Below, piece after piece: positions 51,619-61,296 of a stretch of DNA of 64,000 bases. Under the pieces are notes generated by a model that saw only the letters and a program-made list of their open reading frames with translations, was not told the origin of the DNA and did not search any database. The position numbers and the translations under genes were made by a program. The stretch's first letter is position 1; the number at the start of each line of letters is the position of its first letter. The DNA comes from Sitta carolinensis (taxonomy: Eukaryota > Chordata > Aves > Passeriformes > Sittidae): assembly GCA_032173965.1 (NCBI GenBank), contig CM063284.1, positions 107,775,910 through 107,839,909 on the forward strand, in the 5' to 3' direction.

Positions 51619-54600
51619 CTGCAAAAAAAGAGGTGGAAAAAACCCCAGCCATTAAGCTTTTAAATTAACAGTGATAAGAAGACTGACAAGAAGGCCTACT
51701 TCTTCAAAGAGAAATAATTTTGTCAAGTTTTATTGACCTATCTCTTTACAGGGGGCCTCTTCTAAACTTTTCATTGCTCATTGCCATCTGTGGACCACAA
51801 ATATGGACTCTGCAAGAAGACACGCAAAGGAAACACTGGTGTAGAAAAGTGATTTTCTTTCTGCATTTTGAACTAAGATGACAATGAACTTTCAAGGAAA
51901 AAAAGTTCCTAGTGTACACATAAACAGTTCTGCTTCAGTATTTCAGACTTATGTTTCTGAAATATTTAAAATTTGGCATTTATTCCTATAGAATACAACA
52001 AGAATCAACCACAACGGGCAGTCTGATAATCTAATTTGAATAAGCAAATACAACGGCCAAAACACAACTTTGTAGGTACCTATCTATTTCATAATGACAG
52101 ACAGCAGTGCAGTAACATCAGTAGGTGCCAAAACCCACAGGCTCCTGTTGATCATATGCCAATGTCACTGCTCTGGAGAGGAAGAAAAGACTGTCTTTCC
52201 AAGTGGTTAGGACAGTAACTAAGCTTCTGCAAGTTTCTCCATGGTACATTTGTTTATTGTTTATAGCTTTAGTTATAAATTACAGGCTTCCTCAGAGTAT
52301 GGATAATTAATCTTGTGAAAAACTACAGCAGTTTTTCATATGAACAAGCCATTCAGTGAAAACTGGGTAAATCTGCCTCAATAGGATAACTCTTGGGAAC
52401 AAAGTTACACATGGCATTGTGTTTGCAGAGTTAAAGCCTTAGGGCCTGAAGACAATGCTATTTCTATTATTAGCTGCAGTGGGAGCAATGTGGGCTTCAT
52501 ACTTTAAAAATCAAGAAAATCCTTATATGCACTGTAATATGCAGCTCTTCCAGTTAGCACTGAAAGTGTCCCTAGAAGTGATTTCCCTCTGTATAATTAG
52601 GTGAGGCTGAGCTGTGATCCATCTCTCCCTTATAAAATATGAAATGTTTTTTTATAATTTGGATTGTTGGATGCTATAGAAATTTACTGCATCATTCACA
52701 GCTTGCTTATAACATTGTTTCCTGCACAACTGCTTCTGGCTATGCTGACACTTTCAAACTCAGGCAGGTAACATCTGGCTTGGTCTGCAAATACCAGACT
52801 GCAACCTCTTCATCTCTCACTGCAGGCATTTGCTGAGGCAGGCTCTCCCCCAGGAACCAGATCACAGGGGGTCCCTGTTCTCATTTCATACACCTGCCCC
52901 AGTTTGCTGCAGAACCAGGTGAAATGTGAAGTTGACAGAATTACTTCCATAGCTCCTCACCAGCATGACCAGCAGGGTTTGCAATCTACCTTGGAGGATT
53001 TTTCTTTCCAGCAGTTCAATTTTTTTCAATCTCTGTGGGTTGCTTTTTATTGTTTTGAACTTTTTTTGTATGATTTCCCTTCTACCTCAGCTACTACCTC
53101 CACAACACGGCTCCTGAGTAGTAAGTTGCTATTCCAACATGCTGCATGCTGCACTGCAGTCCTAGGTGAGGAGCATGATGATGCCTAAGCTCGGGGCAAG
53201 TCAGTGAGTATCTTCCTCAGGGATGGTCTCTATGGGATGTATGGGGAGAGATAACTGAAAGCAAATGATGTATGAAAAATCCTGATCACTGTTTGTTGCT
53301 ATGATGAAGGAAGTATGAAATGAGAGTTACCCATTGGTTTTCCCATATGCCCATAATGACAGCAGGTCCGAATGATCGAGCTGGGTTCATACTGGCACCG
53401 GTGTAATTGATCTAAAGCAGAGAGAAAATGTTGCCTGTTATTAAAGTATGGAAGGTAGTGATTCCATTTCTATGGGACACCCTGGTTTTGTACAGCTCTT
53501 TCTCTTTACAGCAGATATCTCTCTCCTGAGTCTTAACATAAAGTTAGAAAAAGTCATCACATGAACAGCCAGAAAAGTTCTGGTGCAACACCCTACCCAA
53601 GGGGACACTTCTGAGACTCCAAAGGGCTTTGGCATGGATCTATAAAGAATACAGCAGCTATATAGCTGTAATTGCTCTAAAGGTCACAAAAGTTTCCATT
53701 TACTTCTGAAGTAGTCATAAAGGGTAAAGGGATCTATTTTTTAAAGATAAACCATTAACTTACAGCAAATAAATGTCCAATTGCAACAGAAAATCCAATT
53801 GCTAAAGCTACTGAACCAGTGACAGCACTTCGTTTTGAATCACAGCTAGCAAAAATAGTAAAAACCAGCTGGAATGTAATTATCAATTCCACCAGGAGTC
53901 CATGCCCAGCAGAAAGATCTCTGTGTACCTGGAAGAAGTCAAAGAAACACCAGAAATGAAGAAAAGGTGATTGTGTAAATTAGAAAGCCATGACACACAT
54001 AAATTGTATTTCAATGAGTGGTATTTCTAAATAGTACAAAGTGAAAGACAACAATGAACTTTTAGAGGTACAGATTCCCCCCTCTTCACTCTTCTCCCTT
54101 TTTTTTTTTTTTTTTTTACTTTAAAATGGTTTTGTATTTTGAGAGCCACGGAAAATCACTGCTGGACTGAGAAAAGACAGCTTAACAGTAACATTCAACT
54201 GGAATTTCAAAGTTAGACTGCAGAAGTATAGTTTATTTTTACACAGGGATTTGCAAATGCTGCACTTCCCTTTCACCATTTTTTTTTCCTTGGGAGCACT
54301 GTAATTTACTATTCAATTATAAATTCATTAATTAGCCCTGACTTAATTAATTTAAATTTCAATTAAAAATTAAGCAGTGTGCGGCTCAAGTGCATTTTTA
54401 ATAAGTCCTGCAACAGGGCTAACTGATGGCATTCCTTATTAGTTTAGAACAAAGCTGAAATCTAAGTCACAATCTATTTCAAAAGTATGTCATTTTAAAT
54501 TGATGTTTTTTCAATCCCCATCATAATAGCATGGAATTAATTTCCCCCCTCCCCGGACCATATAAAAATGGCATTTCACGCATGTATTATTTAAATTTTG

Positions 54601-57600
54601 TATGTAAATTAACATTACCTGCTGTCATCAGATTTGGGGACATTCTAGGAAAGAGAGCTTCTATAAAAAGAACAGCTATAGCTATTGCACTGTATAAACC
54701 CATATTAAGGAGAGCTTTAAGCCCTGTCTGGATGTTGTAAATAAACCAGCAAGCTGTTAAAATCTGTACCTGAGCTCTCCTCATTGTGTGTGGCACTGAT
54801 TCTATTCTCTCAGGGTCTGAGCTAGCCTAGTTCAAGAGGCAGAGGGAAGTGATTACCGCAGTGACTCCCAGGCCTCCCACCACGCTGGGCGGTGTGACAA
54901 GGTAAAGGATGCCCGCGCCCACGATGGCTCCCAGGCACTGGGCAAGAATGTAGAAGACGGACTTGGCAAGGCTGATCTTCCTCGTGCAGACCATTGCCAC
55001 GGTCACAGCAGGGTTGATGTGGCCTCCGCTGATGTGTCCAAAGCACTGCACCATGGTGGCAATGCTGAGTCCAAAGCAGAGGGAGATAAGGACCATGTCT
55101 ACGGGCAGGGGCTTCTCTGCTCCACCCCAGTTGATTGTGGAGCCAAGGCTGAGGAGGACAAAAATGAGCATGGCCAAAAATTCTGCCGAAACGGCTTTCC
55201 AGAAGGGCTGAGTCCAGACTCCTTTAAACGCCACCATAATTCTCTCACACTTACACAGACGTCCACACTTACTGAAAAGGAAAACAAATCTTCATCAGAA
55301 GTCACCAAATAAACCTCACTCTCTCCTGTTAGGGGTTGCTCTTCAGCAGACTTCGGAGAGAAGGCAACACAGAGTATCCTTGGGCTGGGATGACCACAGA
55401 CTCTTAGAGCAGACTGCCCTTAAAACACAGCCAGTGTTGGAGTGTCTGCAGGTCACAAGGGAATTAATCACTCCTTGTGATAACTCTGTATAGTTTTGGC
55501 TCCCAAAAAGCAACATCTGTGTATTTTGAAATAACAGTGAAATCAAGTGTACTCATCTATGCTAGCTGGCCTCTGATTTAGAAGCTGTACAGCTCTACCA
55601 CTTCCAGTGGCCTGTTGATCATCATGTTCATTAAATCAGTAAGCATCCTCTTCTTCTATGCAAATCTGTAATTTTCACAAAGCAGGTAAGATAATTCAAT
55701 AAAAAGCAGTATCTTAGATGAAGCCTAGTGGTTCTGATGACAGCGTAGCATTGGGGAGTTGCCCTGGGAGCTAGAAGAGAAAGTTTATTTGCTTGAACAC
55801 TCACACAGACCAGTATTTCAATTTATATTTATGCAAAGAGCAGTTTTTTCACTGTGGATGTTGGGTGAAAGTTGAATTCAGGCAGGAAAATAGATGCAAT
55901 CCTACATTCTCACCTTTAAATCAATCGTGTAATCAATAAAATGCTTTCTTTTGGGCTAATGGTGCCAACTGAGCTGGGGAATAGAGCAATATTTTCTGTA
56001 TGTGGGGTGTGTAAAACTGTATGGCAAAGAAAGAAGTGTCTTGGCTTTTCTTCCTGTCTGGAGATGCTGTTTATTAGTCGACACTGCCTTCCTGATGAGT
56101 TAGAATTTTTCTAGATGTTCAGATACCTATGAAAGTGGGTCACCAAAGAAATGTTATTTGTGGTATTAATAAATTAGGAGAATAAGCCAAAAGGGAAGCA
56201 TTTTAATTAGTTTCTAAGGAATGCTGAAAAGATTCTTCTCTAAGAACAAAAGCAAGAAACATCCAACCCATCCAAAAAGTAAAAAACAAAAGAAAGAATA
56301 TTCAGCTGCTACATTTGGGAACAGAATTTTAAGTGGAAGATGGATGAATTTATGCTCAGTTATCTAAGGTAACTGAGCTACAATGTATATTTAATACCAG
56401 TTACATCAGAAAGAAGCATAAAAGGCATGTCTGCCCTTTTCAAGTCATTGCAAGAGGAATGGCCCATGAATTTCTTAGCAGTTCTAGTGAGTTAGGGAAA
56501 AGCAATTTAATGCTGTGACTGGAGCAAATAAGTTGTTTCCCTGACTCATTTCCTATGCTAATTTACTCTTTAATTTGGATAGGCCTTTTGAGCTCCATCT
56601 CAGCTCTCTAGACTCTCAGATGAGAACAATTACATTCCCTCCTAAAAATGGCTCTTTTAAAGAGCTTATGAAGGGATCTGAGACATTTGAAGAACACTTG
56701 ATCTTCCAGAGAAGTGAAGCCAGAACCTCAAAAGAGAATAAAGTAATACTCCAAATCTTCTAATCTTAGGTCAAACTCAAGATAAATGAAGAGATGTTTT
56801 TGTAAGATCTCATATTAACAGTTAGTTAATGACCAACCATATAGACTAGACTTTTTGTACAAAATGAACCCAAAATCATTGCCTCCCTCAAAGCTGAAGC
56901 TCACAGATATTTGGCTGTTCTTACCTTTGAACCCTATGCCCATATTCACACTGAAACTTAAAGGCTTACCCCATACTGCTTCCTCACTAATAATTTATCT
57001 TAGTGACCTGAGTAAGCTATAGGTGCTATATCCACACTGAAAAAAGCTCATTTTCCTTGTTCCCTGGGCATGTTCCAGGTGAACATAGGGATGACACATA
57101 CAGTGAAGCCCATGGAGGAGAAACCTGGGACCTGGGTGCACAGACAAGGGAAGCAGCACTCCTCTACCCTTTTGTCTCTCAACTCAGCTGGGATGTAACC
57201 TGGATTTCCCTGGTGCAAGCCCTGGTGTTATATTCAAGAGTTTTGAAAAATTTCTGGCCACCAAGGTACTATGGGTGAATGTAGGTTTATGGAGCATAAA
57301 GACAGGTGACTCTTGATGTCTTTGTTTAAATGTGCCTGACCATCTCTTTCTGTACTCAGAGAACAGTGAGATCTGAATATCAATCACACACCTTCATCCA
57401 GGAAAGTGGACAGGAAAAGGTGCTTGTATTTGGCATTAAGATCATGCAGTTGGCTTCTCACTAGTTGTGGAACATTTTGGAAAACCACCTTAAGGGTGAG
57501 TGTGTGTGTGTGCATGTACATGTGGAAGATCACACCTTCTACTGGACTGCTGGTGGGCCTGACTAGCTGGAGGCTACCACTTATGAAAGACAGATCTCAT

Positions 57601-59271
57601 ATTGTCTCTTCAGCTGAGAGCATGTGCTGTCAATTCAGTCAATATTATCTGAAGCCATAAAAATGCAAAAATGCTGCATGCAAGCCAAATGCTTCAAACA
57701 CAAAAGCTGTCTCATCAAGTTTTAGTTTTTCTAGAACATCATGCTATATAGAACTCTGTCAGCCATGCTTACAGTTAATGATCTAAACATATATTTTTAA
57801 TCCATGCCTGTTTTTTTTAAACAGTCTGTTTTTTCTATGATTTCAACACCAAGAAAATGCTCAGCTGTCAGGGCCAAATTTTTCTTTTAAATTGCACACC
57901 TTTCCTCCCTATAGCAACCCCCCCAATAAATGTTAATAAAAGCTTAATACTGTGTTTGAGCCCTAAGCCCAGGTTTTCATTTAAATCCAAAGTCAATCAG
58001 CAACTTAGAAATCAAAACCATCTCGAACATCCACTATTTGTTCAGCATGCAGTTAAATTTAATGGCTGGAGATGAGACAGAGTGATAGCTGTGACAGGTC
58101 TGAAACTGAAATGGGACCTCTCAGGAGCTAAGATTTGCCATCAAAGTTGCAAAACAGTTCTATTTTGAGTAGTTGTTGTTCAGGTTTTCCTTAGATTAAT
58201 TTGAAATACAAGAGAAAAACACTTTCATGTGATGGTCACAAAATAATTTCACATGTGGCCAGACTGGAAATTCTCTGGTCTGGGCTACAAGATTACACAG
58301 TAAATTGTGTCTGATAGGAAGCAAGGTGGGTTTTGCAGATCACATTGCCAGCAGGGCTTCAGGCACGGTTACGGCTTCAAAGCCATAACAATATAAATCA
58401 TAACGAAGCTTTCGGTACAAAAGTCAAATAGTATTTTAAAAATTCTTCGGTTTTTAACTAACATAATTTCAAAGAGCAGAGCACACACCCTGGTCGCAGG
58501 CCGGCGGCCAGCCACTCCACAAGACACTGCTGTCGCACACAAATTCTGTGCGTGCAGTGGCTATTTACAGCGGCATCTCCGCAGCACACTCCCACGCCGC
58601 CCGACCTGAGCTTGCCGGCTGGAGCTCAGAGGGACATCGGGCACCTGCCGCCACACTGCGAGGGAGCGGGGCGACTGGCCACTGTTGCAAAACTAATGCA
58701 CTGTCTCAGGGCTTGCTCGTAACCATTTTGCCTCATTTTCCAAAAAGCGGTTAAATGAGCGACTGGCATGTATATCTACAGGAGATGGGGAGCCTCGGGA
58801 GCCCAGTATCTCAACTTTTTCGCTGTGCGGTACCTGGGCTTTCTCCACGCACGATTTGACTTAATTGGCCAACATAGTTTTAACGTGCGGAAAGAGTTTG
58901 CTTCTCTCTGCACCCTTCGCACGTCTAATGTTAACACTCCAGAGCGACCGATAGGCTCCGATAGCGCCGTCGGGAAGGGGGACCCGCTGCCTGGCTGCCA
59001 CCGCTCGGTGCAAACCGCAGGAGAGAGGCAACAACGCGGAACCCGCAGCTGGCTGCGCGCTCCTGCCGGGCCCGGACAGCCGCCTCCCGCCGCCGCGCAC
59101 TCTCCTCGCCGAAGCTTTCCCATGAACTCATCTTCGGTTTGGGGAGGGCTGTTCCCGCCCGCCGCCCGCCTGCCTCCTGCCTGTCTCCCGCCTCCCCTCC
59201 CTGCCCCGCTCCGCGCCCCGCGCAGGGCCGCGCACTCACCCGCGGCGCGGAGCGGCCGCTCCGTCGCTCAT
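51340..59271 (-). CDS. AQP4: Aquaporin-4 (AQP4), complete coding region in five exons
   Basis: Water channel of the MIP family, known mainly from astrocyte end-feet, ependyma and some epithelia. Coding exons on the minus strand, in order, are 59271-59240, 55271-54857, 53928-53764, 53411-53331 and 51618-51340. They total 32+415+165+81+279 nt, giving 323 residues plus stop, the length of mammalian AQP4-M1. All introns are GT-AG. Visible hallmarks are NPA motifs at residues 97-99 and 213-215, ar/R filter residues F77, H201, A210 and R216, loop-D C178, S111 in the RKIS motif and S180 in CDSKR. A tyrosine sorting motif (YIEV) lies at 277-280 and the C-terminal PDZ ligand is SSV. M23, the start of the short array-forming isoform, begins at 55237 and has a strong Kozak context (A at -3, G at +4). 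Differences from mammals: D153 replaces the N153 glycosylation site, and K276 replaces the phosphorylatable S276. Family identity is certain; splice sites were set by reading frame and homology. Confidence 0.98.
51619..53330 (-). other. AQP4: AQP4 intron 4
   Basis: A 1712-bp GT-AG intron (GTAACT to TTTGCAG) between coding exons 4 and 5. Nothing recognisable lies inside: no microsatellite, CR1 or exon-like segment with both splice sites and an open frame. Short plus-strand frames at 52036 and 52904 look like chance. Confidence 0.9.
53331..53411 (-). CDS. AQP4: AQP4 coding exon 4, second NPA half-helix
   Basis: This 81-nt exon (27 codons, phase 0 to 0) has an acceptor ending TTTAG and donor TGG|GTAACT. 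It encodes residues 205-231, starting [16 protein letters not shown]. The second NPA is at 213-215, followed by the conserved filter arginine R216; A210 is also here. The exon ends in GIWENQW, where mammals have a similar NWENHW segment in the extracellular loop that contributes to antibody epitopes. The length equals that of the mammalian exon. Confidence 0.97.
53412..53763 (-). other. AQP4: AQP4 intron 3
   Basis: A short GT-AG intron of 352 bp (GTAAGT to TTTAG). No repeats or internal signals were recognised. Confidence 0.92.
53764..53928 (-). CDS. AQP4: AQP4 coding exon 3, loop C, helices 4-5
   Basis: This 165-nt exon (55 codons, phase 0 to 0) has acceptor CTTCCAG and donor GCT|GTAAGT. 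It encodes residues 150-204, from [10 protein letters not shown] through IGHLFA. It contains C178 in loop D (the residue linked to mercury and zinc sensitivity), S180, and the selectivity-filter H201. The position of the N-linked glycosylation sequon used in mammals (NLT at 153-155) reads DLS, so the sequon is lost. The length matches the mammalian exon. Confidence 0.97.
53929..54856 (-). other. AQP4: AQP4 intron 2
   Basis: A GT-AG intron of 928 bp (GTAATC to TTCCAG). It contains a 19-nt T run on the plus strand (54099-54117), a TAAT/TTAATTAA-rich block (about 54295-54420) and an exon-like open segment (54619-54753) described under findings. Confidence 0.92.
54099..54117. repeat. 19-nt T homopolymer in AQP4 intron 2
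   Basis: A T run on the plus strand, i.e. poly(A) in the AQP4 sense strand, so not a splice-acceptor tract. Confidence 0.9.
54857..55271 (-). CDS. AQP4: AQP4 coding exon 2, membrane helices 1-3 and first NPA
   Basis: The acceptor TTTTCAG ends at 55272, and the donor is GCG|GTAATC at 54857/54856. The exon completes Gly11 and encodes residues 12-149: the rest of the M1 leader (with C13, C17 and C19), M23 (55237), the first membrane helices, and the HINPAV half-helix carrying NPA at 97-99. It ends after GGLGVTA. At 415 nt and phase 2 to phase 0 it fits the family's conserved gene structure. The plus-strand open frames across this exon are antisense shadows. A separate M23 promoter in the preceding intron is known in mammals, but I see no decisive core element here. 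Confidence 0.97.
55272..59239 (-). other. AQP4: AQP4 intron 1
   Basis: A 3968-bp GT-AG intron (GTGAGT to TTTTCAG) separating the M1-specific exon from the M23-containing exon. The exon-1 side is moderately CpG-rich (about 58.5-59.24 kb); the rest is ordinary AT-rich DNA without recognised transposons. In mammals this intron holds the alternative M23 promoter, but no core promoter could be assigned here. Confidence 0.9.
59240..59271 (-). CDS. AQP4: AQP4 coding exon 1, M1-specific N-terminus
   Basis: The start codon at 59271 opens [10 protein letters not shown] plus two bases of a glycine codon. The exon ends in a phase-2 junction at a GTGAGT donor (59239-59234). The MSD start and the phase match the first coding exon of mammalian AQP4, which encodes about ten residues used only by the M1 isoform. 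The start context has G at -3 and A at +4, weaker than that of M23, consistent with leaky scanning to M23. The exon lies in the CpG island. The frame stays open upstream for a further 105 codons, so the exact translational start rests on homology to MSD rather than on an upstream stop. The 5' UTR boundary cannot be seen. Confidence 0.92.
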
Positions 59272-59298
59272 GCCTCCCCGGCGGGCGCGGGTGAGCGG

Positions 59299-59350
59299 CG
59301 GGGCCGCGGCGGGGCCGGGGCCGGGGCGGGGGCCGGGGCGGGGGCGGGCC
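59299..59350 (+). repeat. G-rich tract, potential G-quadruplex, 28-80 bp upstream of AQP4 M1
   Basis: The plus strand carries repeated runs of four to five G separated by C or CC (GGGGCC, GGGGCGGGGGCC patterns). This is the template strand for AQP4, so the RNA or non-template strand is C-rich. The number and spacing of the G runs satisfy the usual quadruplex pattern. Part of the CpG island. Confidence 0.6.
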
Positions 59351-59716
59351 GGCTCCGGAGCGTGCGGGGCCGCGCCGCGCCCCCTCCCTACCTGCTGCGC
59401 CGGGCGGGCGGGCGGCACTCGAGGAACGGCGGCCGGGGCCCCGGCTGCGGGTCGGCTGCGGTCATGTGCCTCGGCAGGGCAGGGCAGGGCAGGGGGGTCG
59501 CGGCTGCCGGGCGAAGAGAAGCGGGCAGGGCTGAAGCCGGAGCGCTGTGCTCCTGCGGCGCGGGGCCGCCCGGCAACGGGGAGCACTCAAAGGCTTCTCA
59601 GTTTCTTCTCTGCTACTCACTCTGTTGAAGGGAAAAAAAAAGCCCTAGTCGCTCAGCAGCCAGGGAGTTTTATCCATCTAAAATGACTATTAGTACCTTA
59701 CTGGAACTCTACTGGT

Positions 59717-60190
59717 TACAAAATCATAGAATCATAGAATATCCTGAGTTGGAAGGGACCCACTAGGAATGAGTCCAACTCCTGGCTCTGCAAATGACAG
59801 CCCCGAGAATCATACCGTGTGCCCGGGAGCATTGACTAAACAACTCTTGAACTTTGGTGCTGTGACCACTTCCCTGGTGGGCCTGTTCCACTGCCAAACC
59901 ACCCTCTTGGTGAAGAACCTTTTTTGTAGCGTGCAACCTAAACATCCCTGACACATCTTCATGCTGTTCCATCGTATCCTATCATTGGTCACCACAGGGA
60001 AGCAATCAGTACCTGCCTCTCCACTGCCTCTCATGAAGAAGCTCTAGACTGTGATGTCTCCCCTTAGTCTCCTTTTCTTCTGGCTGAACAAGCCAAATCA
60101 CCCCAGCCACTCTGCACATGGCTTCCCCTCTAGGTTCTTCACCCTTCTCGTAGCCCTCCTTTGGATGCTTTCTAATAGCTTTATCTAATT
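59717..60190 (-). mobile_element. CR1 retroposon, 3' portion
   Basis: The plus strand begins with the inverse of the CR1 3' tail (AATCATAGAATCATAGAAT), then the GTTGGAAGGGACC block. This is followed by the characteristic antisense text with 'TGGTGAAGAACC', 'CTCTCCACTGCCTCTC' and 'CCTCCTTTGGATGC'. The element is therefore a minus-strand CR1, truncated 5' as is usual. It lies about 450 bp upstream of the AQP4 M1 codon, just outside the CpG island. The open frames on it are repeat-derived. Confidence 0.9.
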
Positions 60191-61260
60191 CTTATATTGT
60201 GTTTTGTTTGTTGAAGTTGCTAAATTGAATGAAGGTTTTACTAGCATGAAATGCCAAATGGAGGCCACTGGAAACTAGTGTTTAAATTAGACTGTGATGC
60301 TGTCTGTTGAGGAAATTCACATGGTCATTAGTCAGTGCCTCTACAGCATGAAAACAATTCAATGAAAAACAGCCCTTCTTGTAATAAGAAAAAACACAAA
60401 TTGCCTAAAGCCCCAGGCACAACTGTTTCATTAGACAATGCACAGAAACTGTCACTTGAAGAAGACATGGTTGAGAATGGAACAAAGTATATAGAAAATC
60501 TGGCTTAGACCTCTGCATGCTGTAGAAGAATATGTGCATAAGTTATATAGAAAACATTCTAAGGAACACGTTCCACTGTAAAATTAGGTTAAACTACAGA
60601 TAAAGCCATGCATCCATGCAGCAACAGTGAAAAATCTAAGTTTGTCATGATCAGCCAGCCTGTACAGGACACATTGTACCAGATAATCCTTCTAACCACG
60701 AGTAAAAAGTGCCAGATCTGAAGAATTACTCCAGGAAACCACAGACAGAAAGTCCTTCCTGAGCTTCTGCTAGGAGATTATGGATAATAATTTAAAACAG
60801 TGAAAAGTGAGTATAATGTATAAAACGATCAATTAAGGATGCCCTAGACAAATTTGTAGACACAGCAATAAAAAGTCATGTCCATATTAAATGCTTACCA
60901 ATCACAGTTTATGGCAAACACAGGCTATCATAATGTACAAATGTAGGTGCTTTTCTCAATTTGCCTGCTCCTCCTCTAAAGCCATGTCATAAAGGATGCT
61001 AAGAGACACTCACAACTTGATGGCAAAAGAGGAACTGCGGGCTCGATGCTTGCTTTTTTTGTTTCCAAGCTTCACTTTATTTGCCTATGTCTTGAGCTTA
61101 GTCAAGGGATGGGCGGCAGGGGTGGTTGTGTACAGTCATCATTACACGTTTCTGCTCTTTCTTTTGCTGTGTTTGGGTTCTCAATCTAAGCCCTTCACAA
61201 CCTGCTACAGTGATTTCAGAAGAAAACTCTCTCGTTCTTTGGCACTTTATGGACTCTGCT

Positions 61261-61296
<36 letters not shown>

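Larger units (their letters stand above)
58940..59600 (-). promoter_or_regulatory. AQP4: CpG island covering AQP4 exon 1 and presumed promoter
   Basis: The base composition changes abruptly from AT-rich to strongly GC-rich with dense CpG. It contains many GGGGCGG/CCGCCCC Sp1-type boxes, a GGGGCC-like run at 59299-59350 and four CAGGG units at 59475-59494. The M1 start codon (59271) and first donor lie inside. No TATA box was seen on the minus strand, as expected for a CpG-island promoter. The long open frames on both strands here reflect a lack of stop codons in GC-rich DNA. The transcription start is inferred to lie between about 59.3 and 59.6 kb. Confidence 0.7.

Noticed and set aside
54963..55312. 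Plus-strand frames over AQP4 exon 2
   Set aside because: Antisense shadows of a conserved coding exon; no independent start or homology.
58768..59628. 286-codon plus-strand open frame, the longest in the window
   Set aside because: It lies antisense to AQP4 exon 1 in the CpG island. The Pro/Ala/Gly/Arg-rich composition reflects GC-rich DNA with few stops. No domain, and an overlapping minus-strand frame is equally open.
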